11,114 nucleotides of DNA, from assembly GCA_927911235.1 (NCBI GenBank), contig CAKMOY010000115.1, forward strand, positions 1-11,114, read 5' to 3'. A program made the position numbers and the translations under genes. This DNA is from an uncultured Moraxella sp. (GTDB lineage: Bacteria; Pseudomonadota; Gammaproteobacteria; Pseudomonadales; Moraxellaceae). Positions 1-9,727 of this stretch are shown one piece after another; positions within the stretch are counted from its first letter, which is position 1, and every line of letters starts with the position of its first letter. The notes below the pieces were generated by a model. The model did no database searches. It was not told the DNA's origin and was given only the letters and a program-made list of their open reading frames with translations.

Positions 1-524
1 ATTAATCCAAAAAAATCAATCACACCCAAAAACTTACTACCGTCATCATCAATCACCAAATAGCCCTTTGACGCAAGCCAATCATTCACCGTTGGAAACA
101 ACGAAAGCCCAATCACAATAAAAGGTCAGCGTGATACCCCAAACCGCTTTATTCGCTGATTTTGGCAACATATTGCCATCGCCATCGGTGTTTTTTGTCC
201 AATAATACAAGCCATACGCATGGGTAAAGAAGTTAAACATCGGAGCAAGCATCAGCCCCACCGAGCCAGCATTCGCCTGCACCATACTTTCACCTGCGGT
301 AGCAAGCATGCCCAAGCCATTACCTGCGACATTGCGTCTAAAACTTAAAGACACCACACACAACAAGCCCACCAAGACACGCCCAAAAAAAACCAATCCT
401 TGGTCGTATGCTCAGTTGTTTGCCAAAAAACAGCCGTCAACGCACACACACTCAAAAAAAACCAAGTAACAATCCATTCTTTTTGGTATTCGTCTGTGAT
501 TTTATCCAACAATTTAATTTGCAT
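1..524 (-). CDS. pnuC: PnuC nicotinamide riboside transporter, partial, with two frameshifts
   Basis: Inner-membrane transporter of the PnuC family, which imports nicotinamide riboside for NAD synthesis. The start ATG at 524 follows AAGGA with a 6-base gap. The frame from it reads MQIKLLDKITDEYQKEW and a first membrane segment, then reaches TAA soon after a run of eight T at about 384-391. Adding one T there joins it to the frame carrying SLSFRRNVAGNGLG and NFFTHAYGLYYW, the family core. A second break lies at about 118-122, where an extra T sends the frame to TGA at 82. Removing it gives FIVIGLSLFPTVNDWLASKG running off the window edge. The 3' end lies outside the window. It sits 63 bases downstream of nadR on the same strand, and NadR acts on the substrate PnuC brings in, which supports the call. 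The two opposite-sign homopolymer indels look like sequence errors, though a decayed gene cannot be excluded from this window alone. Confidence 0.8.
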
Positions 525-587
525 AATTTTTCCTTAAATTTAGTAATTAATCTTGATAATCTTTAAAAATCAACTTATCAATTAATC

Positions 588-1592
588 TCACCGTTTGCAA
601 AATCGCTCATGATAATTTGGATTATCAATAAAATACGGCTCAATCTGATGACGTGCAAAGATAGATTTTAAGCGATTTTCAAAACTTTTGCGTTGCTCGG
701 CTTGCCCAAGCGACCGCATTCCGTCCGCCACCCACTCAGTATTGCTCGCAAGCATAATGGTATAATCCATGCGAAACTCATCAATACACGCCGTCAAAAA
801 TGGGTGCGTTTTGCCTTCATATACTTCGCAAAATGCCTGTGTCGTTACAAAATCCGTATCCACAAGCGTCAGCGGTGCGGTTGCTTTTTCTTTCGCCTGT
901 CGCAGGGCTTGCTCGTGGTCGCTTGCCATCAGCGGATAATCACTGTACTGCATACCCAGCTCCGTTCCGCCCAAATCCGTTTCCACAAAAATCCGCCCCA
1001 TCTCAAGCGAAAAACTCGCTCCATAATAATTGGCTAATTTGTGCAACAAGGTAGTTTTGCCCGAGCTTTCACCGCCGACAATGGTAATCAGCTTGGTATA
1101 ATTGGGGCGGGCGTGTGGGTGAATGGATTGCCAATATAGGGCGGGATTGTTGTGGATTTTTGTGCTGTTAAATTCGGTCTGTCTTGGCGTGGTTAAAATC
1201 GGCGTAACAAGGTTTAAATTTGCCAAAGGGTGCGTTTCATCAACGAATAAAATCGGCTTTTGTCCATTCACTGTCAAAAAGTCAAGCCGCTGTAAAATAT
1301 CGGTCAAAATCGTATTGGCATTCTCCACCTTTAGTCCGTTGTGGTCGTCTTCATAAGTGGGCGTAATCACGTCTGGCAACAGCACCACATGAACAAATGG
1401 CAAATCGGCAAAAGAATTTGTTAGCCAACGTGCTTTGTCTTTTAAATTAATCTTAAAATTTGGATTGGGCTTTGGGTGGGGTGTGATAAACAAATACAAG
1501 GTTTTCACCTGTCCGCAAGCGTGCAACACGCTACGCACATGCCCAAAATGTAACGGCTCAAAATGCCCAATCATAAAACCGACATCGTACAT
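588..1592 (-). CDS. nadR: NadR-type NMN adenylyltransferase / ribosylnicotinamide kinase
   Basis: Bifunctional cytosolic enzyme of nicotinamide riboside salvage: the kinase half makes NMN and the adenylyltransferase half makes NAD. The 334-residue product opens directly with the nucleotidyltransferase fold. GHFEPLHFGHV holds the HxGH-type motif at residues 15-18. The C-terminal half has a Walker A loop, GGESSGKTT, at 173-181 and the typical NadR stretch DTDFVTTQAF at 245-254. The N-terminal helix-turn-helix of enterobacterial NadR is absent, so this form should be an enzyme only and not the NAD repressor. The start is fixed by AAGGA seven bases before ATG 1592. It is first of a probable two-gene unit with pnuC. 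A TAAAAT box at 1632-1637 may be its promoter. The extreme C-terminus (HERFCKR) is short, so the last few residues are less certain than the rest. Confidence 0.9.
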   Translation of the reverse strand: MYDVGFMIGHFEPLHFGHVRSVLHACGQVKTLYLFITPHPKPNPNFKINLKDKARWLTNSFADLPFVHVVLLPDVITPTYEDDHNGLKVENANTILTDILQRLDFLTVNGQKPILFVDETHPLANLNLVTPILTTPRQTEFNSTKIHNNPALYWQSIHPHARPNYTKLITIVGGESSGKTTLLHKLANYYGASFSLEMGRIFVETDLGGTELGMQYSDYPLMASDHEQALRQAKEKATAPLTLVDTDFVTTQAFCEVYEGKTHPFLTACIDEFRMDYTIMLASNTEWVADGMRSLGQAEQRKSFENRLKSIFARHQIEPYFIDNPNYHERFCKR

Positions 1593-1631
1593 ATATTTAT
1601 CCTTAACCTTTAAAATACTAAAAACTTCGCT

Positions 1632-1660
1632 ATTTTACATGAATAAACAATAAAAAACAG
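1632..1660 (-). promoter_or_regulatory. Possible nadR promoter
   Basis: On the minus strand a TAAAAT hexamer (1632-1637) lies 17 bases downstream of CTGTTT (1655-1660). This would give a leader of about 33 bases before the nadR ATG. The -35 match is poor, so this is a suggestion only. Confidence 0.3.
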
Positions 1661-1671
1661 TAGGATAGCGT

Positions 1672-1687
1672 AACTTTTGCTAAAGTT
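1672..1687. promoter_or_regulatory. Perfect palindrome in the nadR/pspC divergent region
   Basis: AACTTT-tgct-AAAGTT is a perfect 6+4+6 dyad. It lies just upstream of the possible nadR -35 and about 50 bases upstream of the TATAAT box serving the opposite gene. The position would suit an operator. No known regulator motif was recognised, and in AT-rich DNA such a dyad can arise by chance. Confidence 0.25.
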
Positions 1688-1736
1688 TTGTTACCAAAGC
1701 AACACAAGAAACAACCCAATTTTAAAAAAAATTTTG

Positions 1737-1742
1737 TATAAT
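1737..1742 (+). promoter_or_regulatory. -10 box for the PspC-domain gene
   Basis: An exact TATAAT preceded by TTTTG. No good -35 is seen at 16-18 bases upstream. The predicted transcription start near 1749 lies after the ATG at 1741-1743 and before the ATG at 1786, which favours the later codon as the real start. Confidence 0.5.
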
Positions 1743-1785
1743 GATCATCACTTCAAAGCTTTCAAAAAAACTAGGAAAAACCAAC

Positions 1786-2004
1786 ATGGCAAAACTGATG
1801 AAACTACACCGTTCTACCAATCATCGTATGATTGCAGGCGTGATGGGTGGTATCGCAGAGTATTTGGGCTGGAGTCCGAACATGACACGCTTGTTGTTTG
1901 TCATTGTATCTACTGTCAGTGTGGCTGTACCGGGGATTTTGATTTATTTGGTGCTTTGGATGATTATGCCAAATGCGACACCCAATTCGTATGAGCGTTT
2001 TTAA
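1786..2004 (+). CDS. Small PspC-domain membrane protein
   Basis: A 72-residue protein that is essentially one PspC domain. It has a basic N-terminus (KLMKLHRSTNHRM), the signature IAGVMGGIAEYLGW at about 16-29, then a hydrophobic segment at about 36-62 ending in LVLWMIMP. Members of this family are small inner-membrane proteins. In enterobacteria PspC belongs to the phage-shock envelope-stress system, but short stand-alone PspC-domain proteins are common and mostly uncharacterised, and no pspA or pspB lies beside this one. The start at 1786 is chosen because TAGGA lies nine bases before it and because the upstream in-frame ATG at 1741 overlaps the -10 box. A hairpin terminator follows about 40 bases after the stop, so it is probably a single-gene transcript. 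Confidence 0.85.
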   Translation: MAKLMKLHRSTNHRMIAGVMGGIAEYLGWSPNMTRLLFVIVSTVSVAVPGILIYLVLWMIMPNATPNSYERF

Positions 2005-2044
2005 TAGATAATAACAATAATAAAAGTCTTACTTTTTCCTCCTG

Positions 2045-2075
2045 CCCAGATTCCAACCGTCTGGGTATTTTTTTT
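2045..2075 (+). terminator. Rho-independent terminator after the PspC-domain gene
   Basis: CCCAGA (2045-2050) pairs with TCTGGG (2060-2065) across a 9-base loop and is followed by TA and a run of eight T. Orientation and spacing fit the plus-strand gene ending at 2004. Confidence 0.8.
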
Positions 2076-2236
2076 GTTTAAGTTTTTGATTGTTGTAAAT
2101 TTTAAGTTATTGGGCTGGTGATATTATTAACTTAATCGGTAAATGAACGAAAGCGAAAGTTGGCTCGCCATTTATCATAAAAGGTTTGAATTTAGCTCTC
2201 CTAACTTGGTGTGCAACAACTTTAATATCGGATAAA
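2076..2236. other. Non-coding convergent gap, possible dispersed repeat
   Basis: About 160 bases between two terminators with no supported gene. Both strands stay open for short stretches. On plus, a 30-codon frame starts MNESESWLAIYHKRF at 2144. On minus, a frame includes VVAHQVRRAKFKPFM. Neither has a ribosome site or a recognisable domain. The stretch together with the adjacent hairpin at 2237-2280 resembles a repeated intergenic element, which cannot be tested inside this window. Confidence 0.3.
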
Positions 2237-2280
2237 AAGTTGGGTGCCCTTCTGAAGCAGTGCTTCTCACCACCCAACTT
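2237..2280 (-). terminator. Two-tier hairpin, probable leuS terminator
   Basis: A perfect 10-base outer stem, AAGTTGGGTG (2237-2246) with CACCCAACTT (2271-2280), encloses a second perfect stem, GAAGC (2254-2258) with GCTTC (2262-2266), and a 3-base loop. Read on the minus strand the outer stem is followed by more T residues (plus-strand A run 2234-2238), about 30 bases after the leuS stop. It works as a terminator on paper. It is larger than usual, so a repeat element serving this role is also possible. Confidence 0.65.
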
Positions 2281-2309
2281 ACAACGATTGAAATTTTATT
2301 AAATAGAAA

Positions 2310-4963
<2,654 letters not shown>

Positions 4964-5052
4964 TTAAGGAAAAAAGTTGTAAACGCTATAGAATACCGTA
5001 AAATCACAAAAATTGCGATATCTTTTCAAATTTTATCCAAAAAAAAATCATA

Positions 5053-5082
5053 AAAAAAGCGAGCCATCAGACTCGCTTTTTT
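5053..5082 (-). terminator. Terminator of the cco operon
   Basis: AAAAAAGCGAG and CTCGCTTTTTT face each other across an 8-base loop. Because the arms carry A and T runs, the hairpin can act in both directions. It lies 14 bases after the ccoP stop on the minus strand, and it also separates the operon from leuS downstream. Confidence 0.85.
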
Positions 5083-5096
5083 GTGTGACAAAATAA

Positions 5097-6173
5097 TTAT
5101 TTTGCAGCAGCTGGCTGACCGCCACCCAATGAGTACACATAACCTGCTAACAACATAATGCGTTGATTACCAAGTTTGTTATCCCAATGTGGCATCACAC
5201 CTGCACGACCATCGCGAATGGTTGTACGTACTGTTTCACGACTACCACCAAATAACCAAGTATTATCTGTCAAGTTCGGCGCACCCAAGTCAGGATTACC
5301 TTTACCTTCTTTACCATGACAAACTGTACAGTTCGCGTCAAAGATAGCTTTACCTTGAGTTACCAATGTATTGTCTAGCTCGCCATTGGCTTTTGAGCCA
5401 TGTTCAGGCGATAAAGACAACACATATTCGGCAGCAGCACGAACGCCGTCTTCACCGATTTGGTTTTTCCATGATGCCATTGCACCGACACGACCGTGTT
5501 CAATGGTTTGTAAAATACGTTCTGGTGTACCACCGTGTAACCAATCGTTGTCGGTTAGGTTAGGGTAGCCGACTGCACCACGGGCTTGTGAACCATGACA
5601 CAATGCACAGTTTTGTAAAAATAGACGTTGTCCGATTTTTACGGCTTGTGGGTCTTTTGACAGTTTTTCAACCGTTGGTGCTAAAGCCACCAATTCTTTG
5701 TCAATTTGGGCTTTTAAATCGGCATTTGGTTCAGCGTTTTTGCGTTGCTCAGCTTGTAATTTATCCAAGTTGGCAAGTTTTGCAGTTACGGCCGGGTCTT
5801 GTACGATTTTGTCAAATGTACCGATAAAAGTTTTGTTGTTTTTTTCCAAGTCGCTTAGCAACTCGTTTTCACTTGTCCAAGGTTCTTGTTTACCGTTGAT
5901 TTCAACAGTGGTGATACCTTTCCAAGCGTGAGGTAACAATGATGGGTATAGTAAGAAATACAATACACTCCACGCCATTGTACCAAAAAATACAATCAAC
6001 CACCATTTTGGTAATGGTTTATCATATTCTTGGATACCGTCATATTCATGCCCTGTAGTGCCGTCATCTTCCATTTTTGGGCGATAGCCTAAAGTACCGA
6101 CCAACCAATAAAGAATCCACAACCAACAGGCAATTGTTAAAACGGTAACCCATAAACTCCAAAATAAGCTCAT
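5097..6173 (-). CDS. ccoP: cbb3-type cytochrome c oxidase subunit CcoP (diheme cytochrome c)
   Basis: Membrane-anchored diheme cytochrome c that passes electrons from soluble cytochrome c or the bc1 complex to CcoO and CcoN. The 358-residue product has two N-terminal membrane segments (about 5-28 and 57-78), a charged, coiled-coil-prone linker (about 100-175), then two cytochrome c domains. Heme sites are CALCH (189-193) and CTVCH (282-286). Probable axial methionines are Met232 in GAMASW and Met327 in GVMPHW. Both domains repeat the PNLTDN.WL.GG pattern, showing internal duplication. The two-helix N-terminus is the longer form known from Pseudomonas- and Neisseria-type CcoP. Its ATG overlaps the ccoQ stop in ATGA, so translation is probably coupled. 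It is the last gene of the operon. Confidence 0.96.
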   Translation of the reverse strand: MSLFWSLWVTVLTIACWLWILYWLVGTLGYRPKMEDDGTTGHEYDGIQEYDKPLPKWWLIVFFGTMAWSVLYFLLYPSLLPHAWKGITTVEINGKQEPWTSENELLSDLEKNNKTFIGTFDKIVQDPAVTAKLANLDKLQAEQRKNAEPNADLKAQIDKELVALAPTVEKLSKDPQAVKIGQRLFLQNCALCHGSQARGAVGYPNLTDNDWLHGGTPERILQTIEHGRVGAMASWKNQIGEDGVRAAAEYVLSLSPEHGSKANGELDNTLVTQGKAIFDANCTVCHGKEGKGNPDLGAPNLTDNTWLFGGSRETVRTTIRDGRAGVMPHWDNKLGNQRIMLLAGYVYSLGGGQPAAAK

Positions 6174-6346
6174 TTCTTATCCTTACTGCGTTCTGAATTG
6201 ATATTTTTTATCATATCGTCATCTAACGCAAGCTTTGCATCTTCTTCAAATCGGTTGCGATTTTTTGGTGAGTAAGCCCACCAAACAATCGCAAGAAACG
6301 CAATGAATGCCGCAACAGTTGCTATACTATGTAATGTAGCTAGCAT
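6170..6346 (-). CDS. ccoQ: cbb3 oxidase small subunit CcoQ
   Basis: A 58-residue protein with one membrane helix (about 8-25, ending IVWWAY) followed by SPKNRNRFEEDAKLALDDD and a lysine-rich tail. A single helix, then WW.YSPKN..RFEE and an acidic patch, is the classic CcoQ/FixQ pattern. In other bacteria this subunit helps assemble or stabilise the cbb3 complex and is not catalytic. The start is fixed by overlap with the ccoO stop (TAATG at 6348-6344), and its TGA overlaps the ccoP ATG by four bases, so it is embedded in a fully coupled ccoNOQP operon. It is short enough to be missed by a length cutoff. Position and sequence together make the call firm. Confidence 0.93.
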   Translation of the reverse strand: MLATLHSIATVAAFIAFLAIVWWAYSPKNRNRFEEDAKLALDDDMIKNINSERSKDKK

Positions 6347-6963
6347 TAGCGTTGTCCTTCCATTGCTGTACCCAGTTGCTGTAGATAAGCAACGACCGCA
6401 TCAAGCTCAGTTTTACCTTGTACCGCATCAGGTGCGCCTTCAATGTCAGCATCGCTATAAGGCAGACCAAAACGGTCACGGAACAGTTGCATTTTTGCCT
6501 GTACTTGCTCACCATTCACGGCACGTTTTGCAAGCCATGGGAACGGAGGCATTACCGATTCAGGTACTAATGATTGTGGGTTGATTAAATGTTCACGTTG
6601 CCAGTCATCTGAGTAGCGTTTACCCACACGGGCAAGGTCAGGACCTGTACGTTTTGAACCCCACAAAAATGGGTGGTCCCATGCAGATTCTGCTGCACGG
6701 CTGTATGGTCCGTAACGTTCTACTTCAGCACGCAATGGACGAATCATCTGCGTATGACACACGTGACAACCTTCACGGATATAAATATCACGACCTTCAA
6801 GCTCTAAGGCTGTCCAAGGTTTCATATTTGGCAAAGGTTGGCTCACATCTTTGGTAAAAATCAGCGGAACAATCTCAATCAAAGTCGCAAAGCTAATTGA
6901 AATGACAATCAAAATTAGCATAAGACCCGTATTTTTTTCAATGATTTCATGATTTAATTTCAT
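6346..6963 (-). CDS. ccoO: cbb3-type cytochrome c oxidase subunit CcoO (monoheme cytochrome c)
   Basis: Membrane-anchored cytochrome c that hands electrons from CcoP to the CcoN active site. The 205-residue product, a normal length, has one N-terminal helix (about 13-36), then the conserved [21 protein letters not shown] context with the heme site CHVCH at 66-70. Met138 in [11 protein letters not shown] is the likely axial ligand. [20 protein letters not shown] and the [13 protein letters not shown] stretch are family hallmarks. A strong ribosome site, GGAGG, lies six bases before the ATG, in the 12-base gap after the ccoN stop. Its stop overlaps the ccoQ start. No frame problem is seen. Confidence 0.96.
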   Translation of the reverse strand: MKLNHEIIEKNTGLMLILIVISISFATLIEIVPLIFTKDVSQPLPNMKPWTALELEGRDIYIREGCHVCHTQMIRPLRAEVERYGPYSRAAESAWDHPFLWGSKRTGPDLARVGKRYSDDWQREHLINPQSLVPESVMPPFPWLAKRAVNGEQVQAKMQLFRDRFGLPYSDADIEGAPDAVQGKTELDAVVAYLQQLGTAMEGQR

Positions 6964-6975
6964 ATTGTCCCTCCA

Positions 6976-8444
6976 TTATGCTTGTTTTGTCAAAATCGTG
7001 TCTTCAACAGGGGTAGAGTCCACCACCTCAACACGCTTCATATCAGGCATAGTAACGGTTTTATACACATTATACGCCATAACAAACATACCAGATACAT
7101 ATAATAAGCCACCAAACGCACGACCAATATATGGATAATGTGAGAACAATACAGTATCAACGAAGCTATACACCAATGTACCGTCTGGGTTGGTTGCACG
7201 CCACATCATGCCTTGACCGATACCAGAAATCCAAAGTGATACGATATAAAAAACTGTACCTGCGGTTGCTAACCAAAAATGCACCGTAATCAAATTGATA
7301 GAATACATTTTTTCTTTGTTCCACAAACGTGGAATTAACACATACAAAGAACCAATGGTAATCATACCAACCCAACCCAACGCACCAGAGTGAACGTGTC
7401 CCACAGTCCAGTCAGTGTTATGTGATAGGGCGTTTACCGTTTTGATTGACATCATTGGACCTTCAAACGTACTCATCGCATAGAATGACAACGCAACAAT
7501 CAAGAAACGAATAATTGGGTCAGTACGCAATTTATCCCAGCTACCAGACAAGGTTAAAACACCGTTAATCATACCGCCCCAAGATGGTGCAAACAAAATC
7601 AACGAGAAAACCATACCCAAAGACTGAGTCCAGTCAGGCAATGCTGAATAATGCAAGTGGTGTCCACCCGCCCACATATAAGATGTTACCAATGCCCAAA
7701 AGTGAATAATAGACAAACGATAAGAATAAACAGGACGACCGATTTGCACAGGTACAAAGTAATACATCATACCCAAGAACGCCGCAGTCAAATAAAAACC
7801 TACCGCATTATGACCATACCACCATTGCACCATCGCATCGGTCGCACCGCCAAACAACGAATAAGATTTCCAAAAACTCAAAGGCACCGCCATACTATTG
7901 ATAATATGCAATAACGCAATCGCAAGAATAAACGCACCAAAGAACCAGTTTGCCACATAAATATGCGAAGTCTTACGAATCATCAGCGTGCCAAAAAACA
8001 CCACCGCATAAGCCACCCACACAGGGTAATCAAAATATCAATCGGCCATTCAAGCTCGGCATACTCTTTTGACGTTGTCAAACCCAATGGTAACGTAATG
8101 ACCGCTGCCACAATGACCAAATTCCAACCCCAAAACGTGAACCACGCCAAATAAGGAGCAAATAGCCGAGTTTTACAAGTACGCTGAACAATATAATAAG
8201 AAGTTGCAAATAATGCACAACCACCAAATGCAAAAATCACCGCATTGGTGTGTAATGGACGCAAATGGCTAAAAGTTAGCCAAGGAATCCCAAAGTTAAG
8301 CCAGGGCCAAGCTAATTGTGACGCAATAAATACGCCAACACCCATACCGATAATACCGTACACCACTGCCATGATAGAAAACATTTTAATCAATGTAGTT
8401 TCATAATCATCAGTGGCAGGTATTGCTGTTGTTTGTAAATTCAT
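6976..8444 (-). CDS. ccoN: cbb3-type cytochrome c oxidase catalytic subunit CcoN, one frameshift
   Basis: Heme-copper oxidase subunit I of the C family, reducing oxygen to water at high affinity while pumping protons. The start at ATG 8444 is chosen over the upstream in-frame ATG at 8513 because AAAGGA lies about ten bases before it and the N-terminus then matches the family. Repaired length is 489 residues. Ligands are in place: His65 (RPLHTNAV), the CuB ligands His212 (YGHNAV), His262 and His263 (GGHHLHY), the likely cross-link Tyr256 (TSYMWAGG), and heme ligands His350 and His352 ([10 protein letters not shown]). These sit at a constant offset of +5 from the Pseudomonas stutzeri numbering as I recall it. 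As sequenced, the frame leaves the family after DILITL near 8023 and stops at 7983. One missing base after ACCCT restores [14 protein letters not shown] read error is the likeliest cause. Confidence 0.95.
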
Positions 8445-8828
8445 TTGATGATTTCCTTTACAGCCTAAGTTATCAACAAGTTTAAGCAACCTATCAGCAA
8501 ATTTGCAAATCAAAAAACCGAATTACAAACCCCACTTAACTTTTTATCTAAATCATGTTGGCTTGCAAATGCTGGCTTATCTAAAAATTGCAAAACATCA
8601 TCAAAAAATGACAACCTTGCCTAAACTTCCGATTTTCATAATCATATTGTAACTCAATCTTTGCTAAATATCACCTAATGTAAACAGATAAATGCAAAAA
8701 AAAATTACAGATGACAACATTATAATACGAAAACCATAAAAAACGTAAGGATTTTTTACTAAAACTGTCATTTTAAACCAAAAATTACCCAAATGTTGCC
8801 AAAAACCCAAAAAAAATCGTCCAAATCA
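8445..8828 (-). promoter_or_regulatory. Leader and upstream region of ccoNOQP
   Basis: A 384-base AT-rich stretch without a supported gene. It should hold the operon promoter. The only near-perfect -10 is TATAAT at 8719-8724 on the minus strand, which lacks a good -35 and would leave a leader of about 275 bases. Oxygen-responsive FNR/ANR control is usual for cbb3 operons, but I found only isolated TTGAT half-sites (for example in TTGATAACTTAGG near 8475) and no convincing TTGAT-N4-ATCAA box. No clear terminator for the upstream minus-strand gene was seen. Confidence 0.4.
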
Positions 8829-9641
8829 TTAGTATTCGCCCAACACCCAACCACTCACAAACGCAAAATACTCACGCAACCAATTATTATAACGAATATA
8901 AACAGGCGTGACCGCCCCAGCCGTCATCACATCGCCAAACCCTTGTTTTTTGGCAATCGCCAACGCACGAAGCGTATGAAAATCACTGGTAACAATCACA
9001 ATCGGCTCATTTAGCTGAATATTAGCATTTGCTAAAATCATTTGACTATTTTTTAAATTCAGCTCAGTACTGGTACTTTTACTTTCCAACGCCATCGGAT
9101 TTTTTAGTCGATATTTATCAAGCAAATACGCACGCATGACGGACGCTTCGTTCACCGTTTTGTTAAAACCCACGCCCCCAGTCAAAATCAACAAAGTTTG
9201 TGGATTTTTGTTGGCAATACTTGCCGATTTGTCCAAACGGCTTGCCAACACAGGCGTGGGTTTGTTGTTTTTAAAACCTGTCCCAAGTACAATTATCGCT
9301 TTAACATTGTCAAAATCAGCCGTCTGACTGTAGCGTAAATTTGCCATTAAATAACTGATAAATATCAAAAAACTGACAAACCAAACTAAAAAAACTGCCC
9401 AAAGTAACTGCCAAATCCGCTTCAAAATCCATTTTTTTTGTAAAAAATCAACTATTTTTGCCAAAAAAAGCCCATGAATCAATAAAAATCCACCAATAAA
9501 AAAAGGCAACACCACACCCAAATGCAACACGCCAAAACCAATCAACAAATATAAGGTATAAATGACCAACAAAATACCAGTAATACTCAACAGCAAGCGA
9601 AAAAAAGACCACTTTGATGTAAAAATATAAAAATTTTTCAT
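8829..9641 (-). CDS. DUF218/YdcF-family membrane protein (SanA/ElyC-like)
   Basis: A 270-residue protein with three predicted membrane helices (about 13-34, 38-61 and 75-100) followed by a DUF218 (YdcF-like) domain. Motifs in order: AIIVLGTG (115-122), SRLDKS (134-139), LILTGG (151-156), NEASVM (164-169), ESKSTST (186-192) with the following N..NS, and VTSDFHTLRA (217-226). E. coli relatives SanA and ElyC influence cell-envelope integrity and vancomycin or lipid-carrier phenotypes, and the biochemical activity of the domain is unsettled, so no reaction is assigned. Start: ATG 9641 is preferred over an in-frame TTG at 9689, which would overlap a possible TATAGT -10 box (9672-9677). No strong ribosome site is seen at either. 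It is transcribed away from comEC and is followed by the cco leader. It is more AT-rich than the cco genes. Confidence 0.85.
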   Translation of the reverse strand: MKNFYIFTSKWSFFRLLLSITGILLVIYTLYLLIGFGVLHLGVVLPFFIGGFLLIHGLFLAKIVDFLQKKWILKRIWQLLWAVFLVWFVSFLIFISYLMANLRYSQTADFDNVKAIIVLGTGFKNNKPTPVLASRLDKSASIANKNPQTLLILTGGVGFNKTVNEASVMRAYLLDKYRLKNPMALESKSTSTELNLKNSQMILANANIQLNEPIVIVTSDFHTLRALAIAKKQGFGDVMTAGAVTPVYIRYNNWLREYFAFVSGWVLGEY

Positions 9642-9727
9642 AAAAACATTGTAAAAAAATAAAGATTGTTTACTATAGCGTATTTTCAAACGATATTCAT
9701 AACAATTTTAACAAAAAAGGAAAAACC
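9642..9727. promoter_or_regulatory. Divergent promoter region between the DUF218 gene and comEC
   Basis: Eighty-six very AT-rich bases between two divergent starts. TATAGT at 9672-9677 on the minus strand is a plausible -10 for the DUF218 gene. On the plus strand, AAGGA at about 9718-9722 is a clear ribosome site six bases before the comEC ATG, but no -35/-10 pair stands out. Confidence 0.4.

Noticed and set aside
588..615. A further frameshift at the nadR C-terminus (FCKR versus FANGEIN)
   Set aside because: Removing one T near 596-602 only exchanges one short tail for another; no conserved motif is gained, so the sequence gives no reason to prefer it.
1741..1785. Earlier start of the PspC-domain protein at ATG 1741
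   Set aside because: That codon overlaps the TATAAT box, so it would lie at or before the transcription start, and the PspC domain needs only the part from 1786.
7983..8513. Longer ccoN start at ATG 8513
   Set aside because: The added 23 residues do not look like a CcoN N-terminus, whereas ATG 8444 has a good AAAGGA site and matches the family length.
8719..8726. Plus-strand promoter from the ATTATAAT palindrome
   Set aside because: The box reads TATAAT on both strands, but no plus-strand gene follows until comEC about 1 kb away, which has its own start region.
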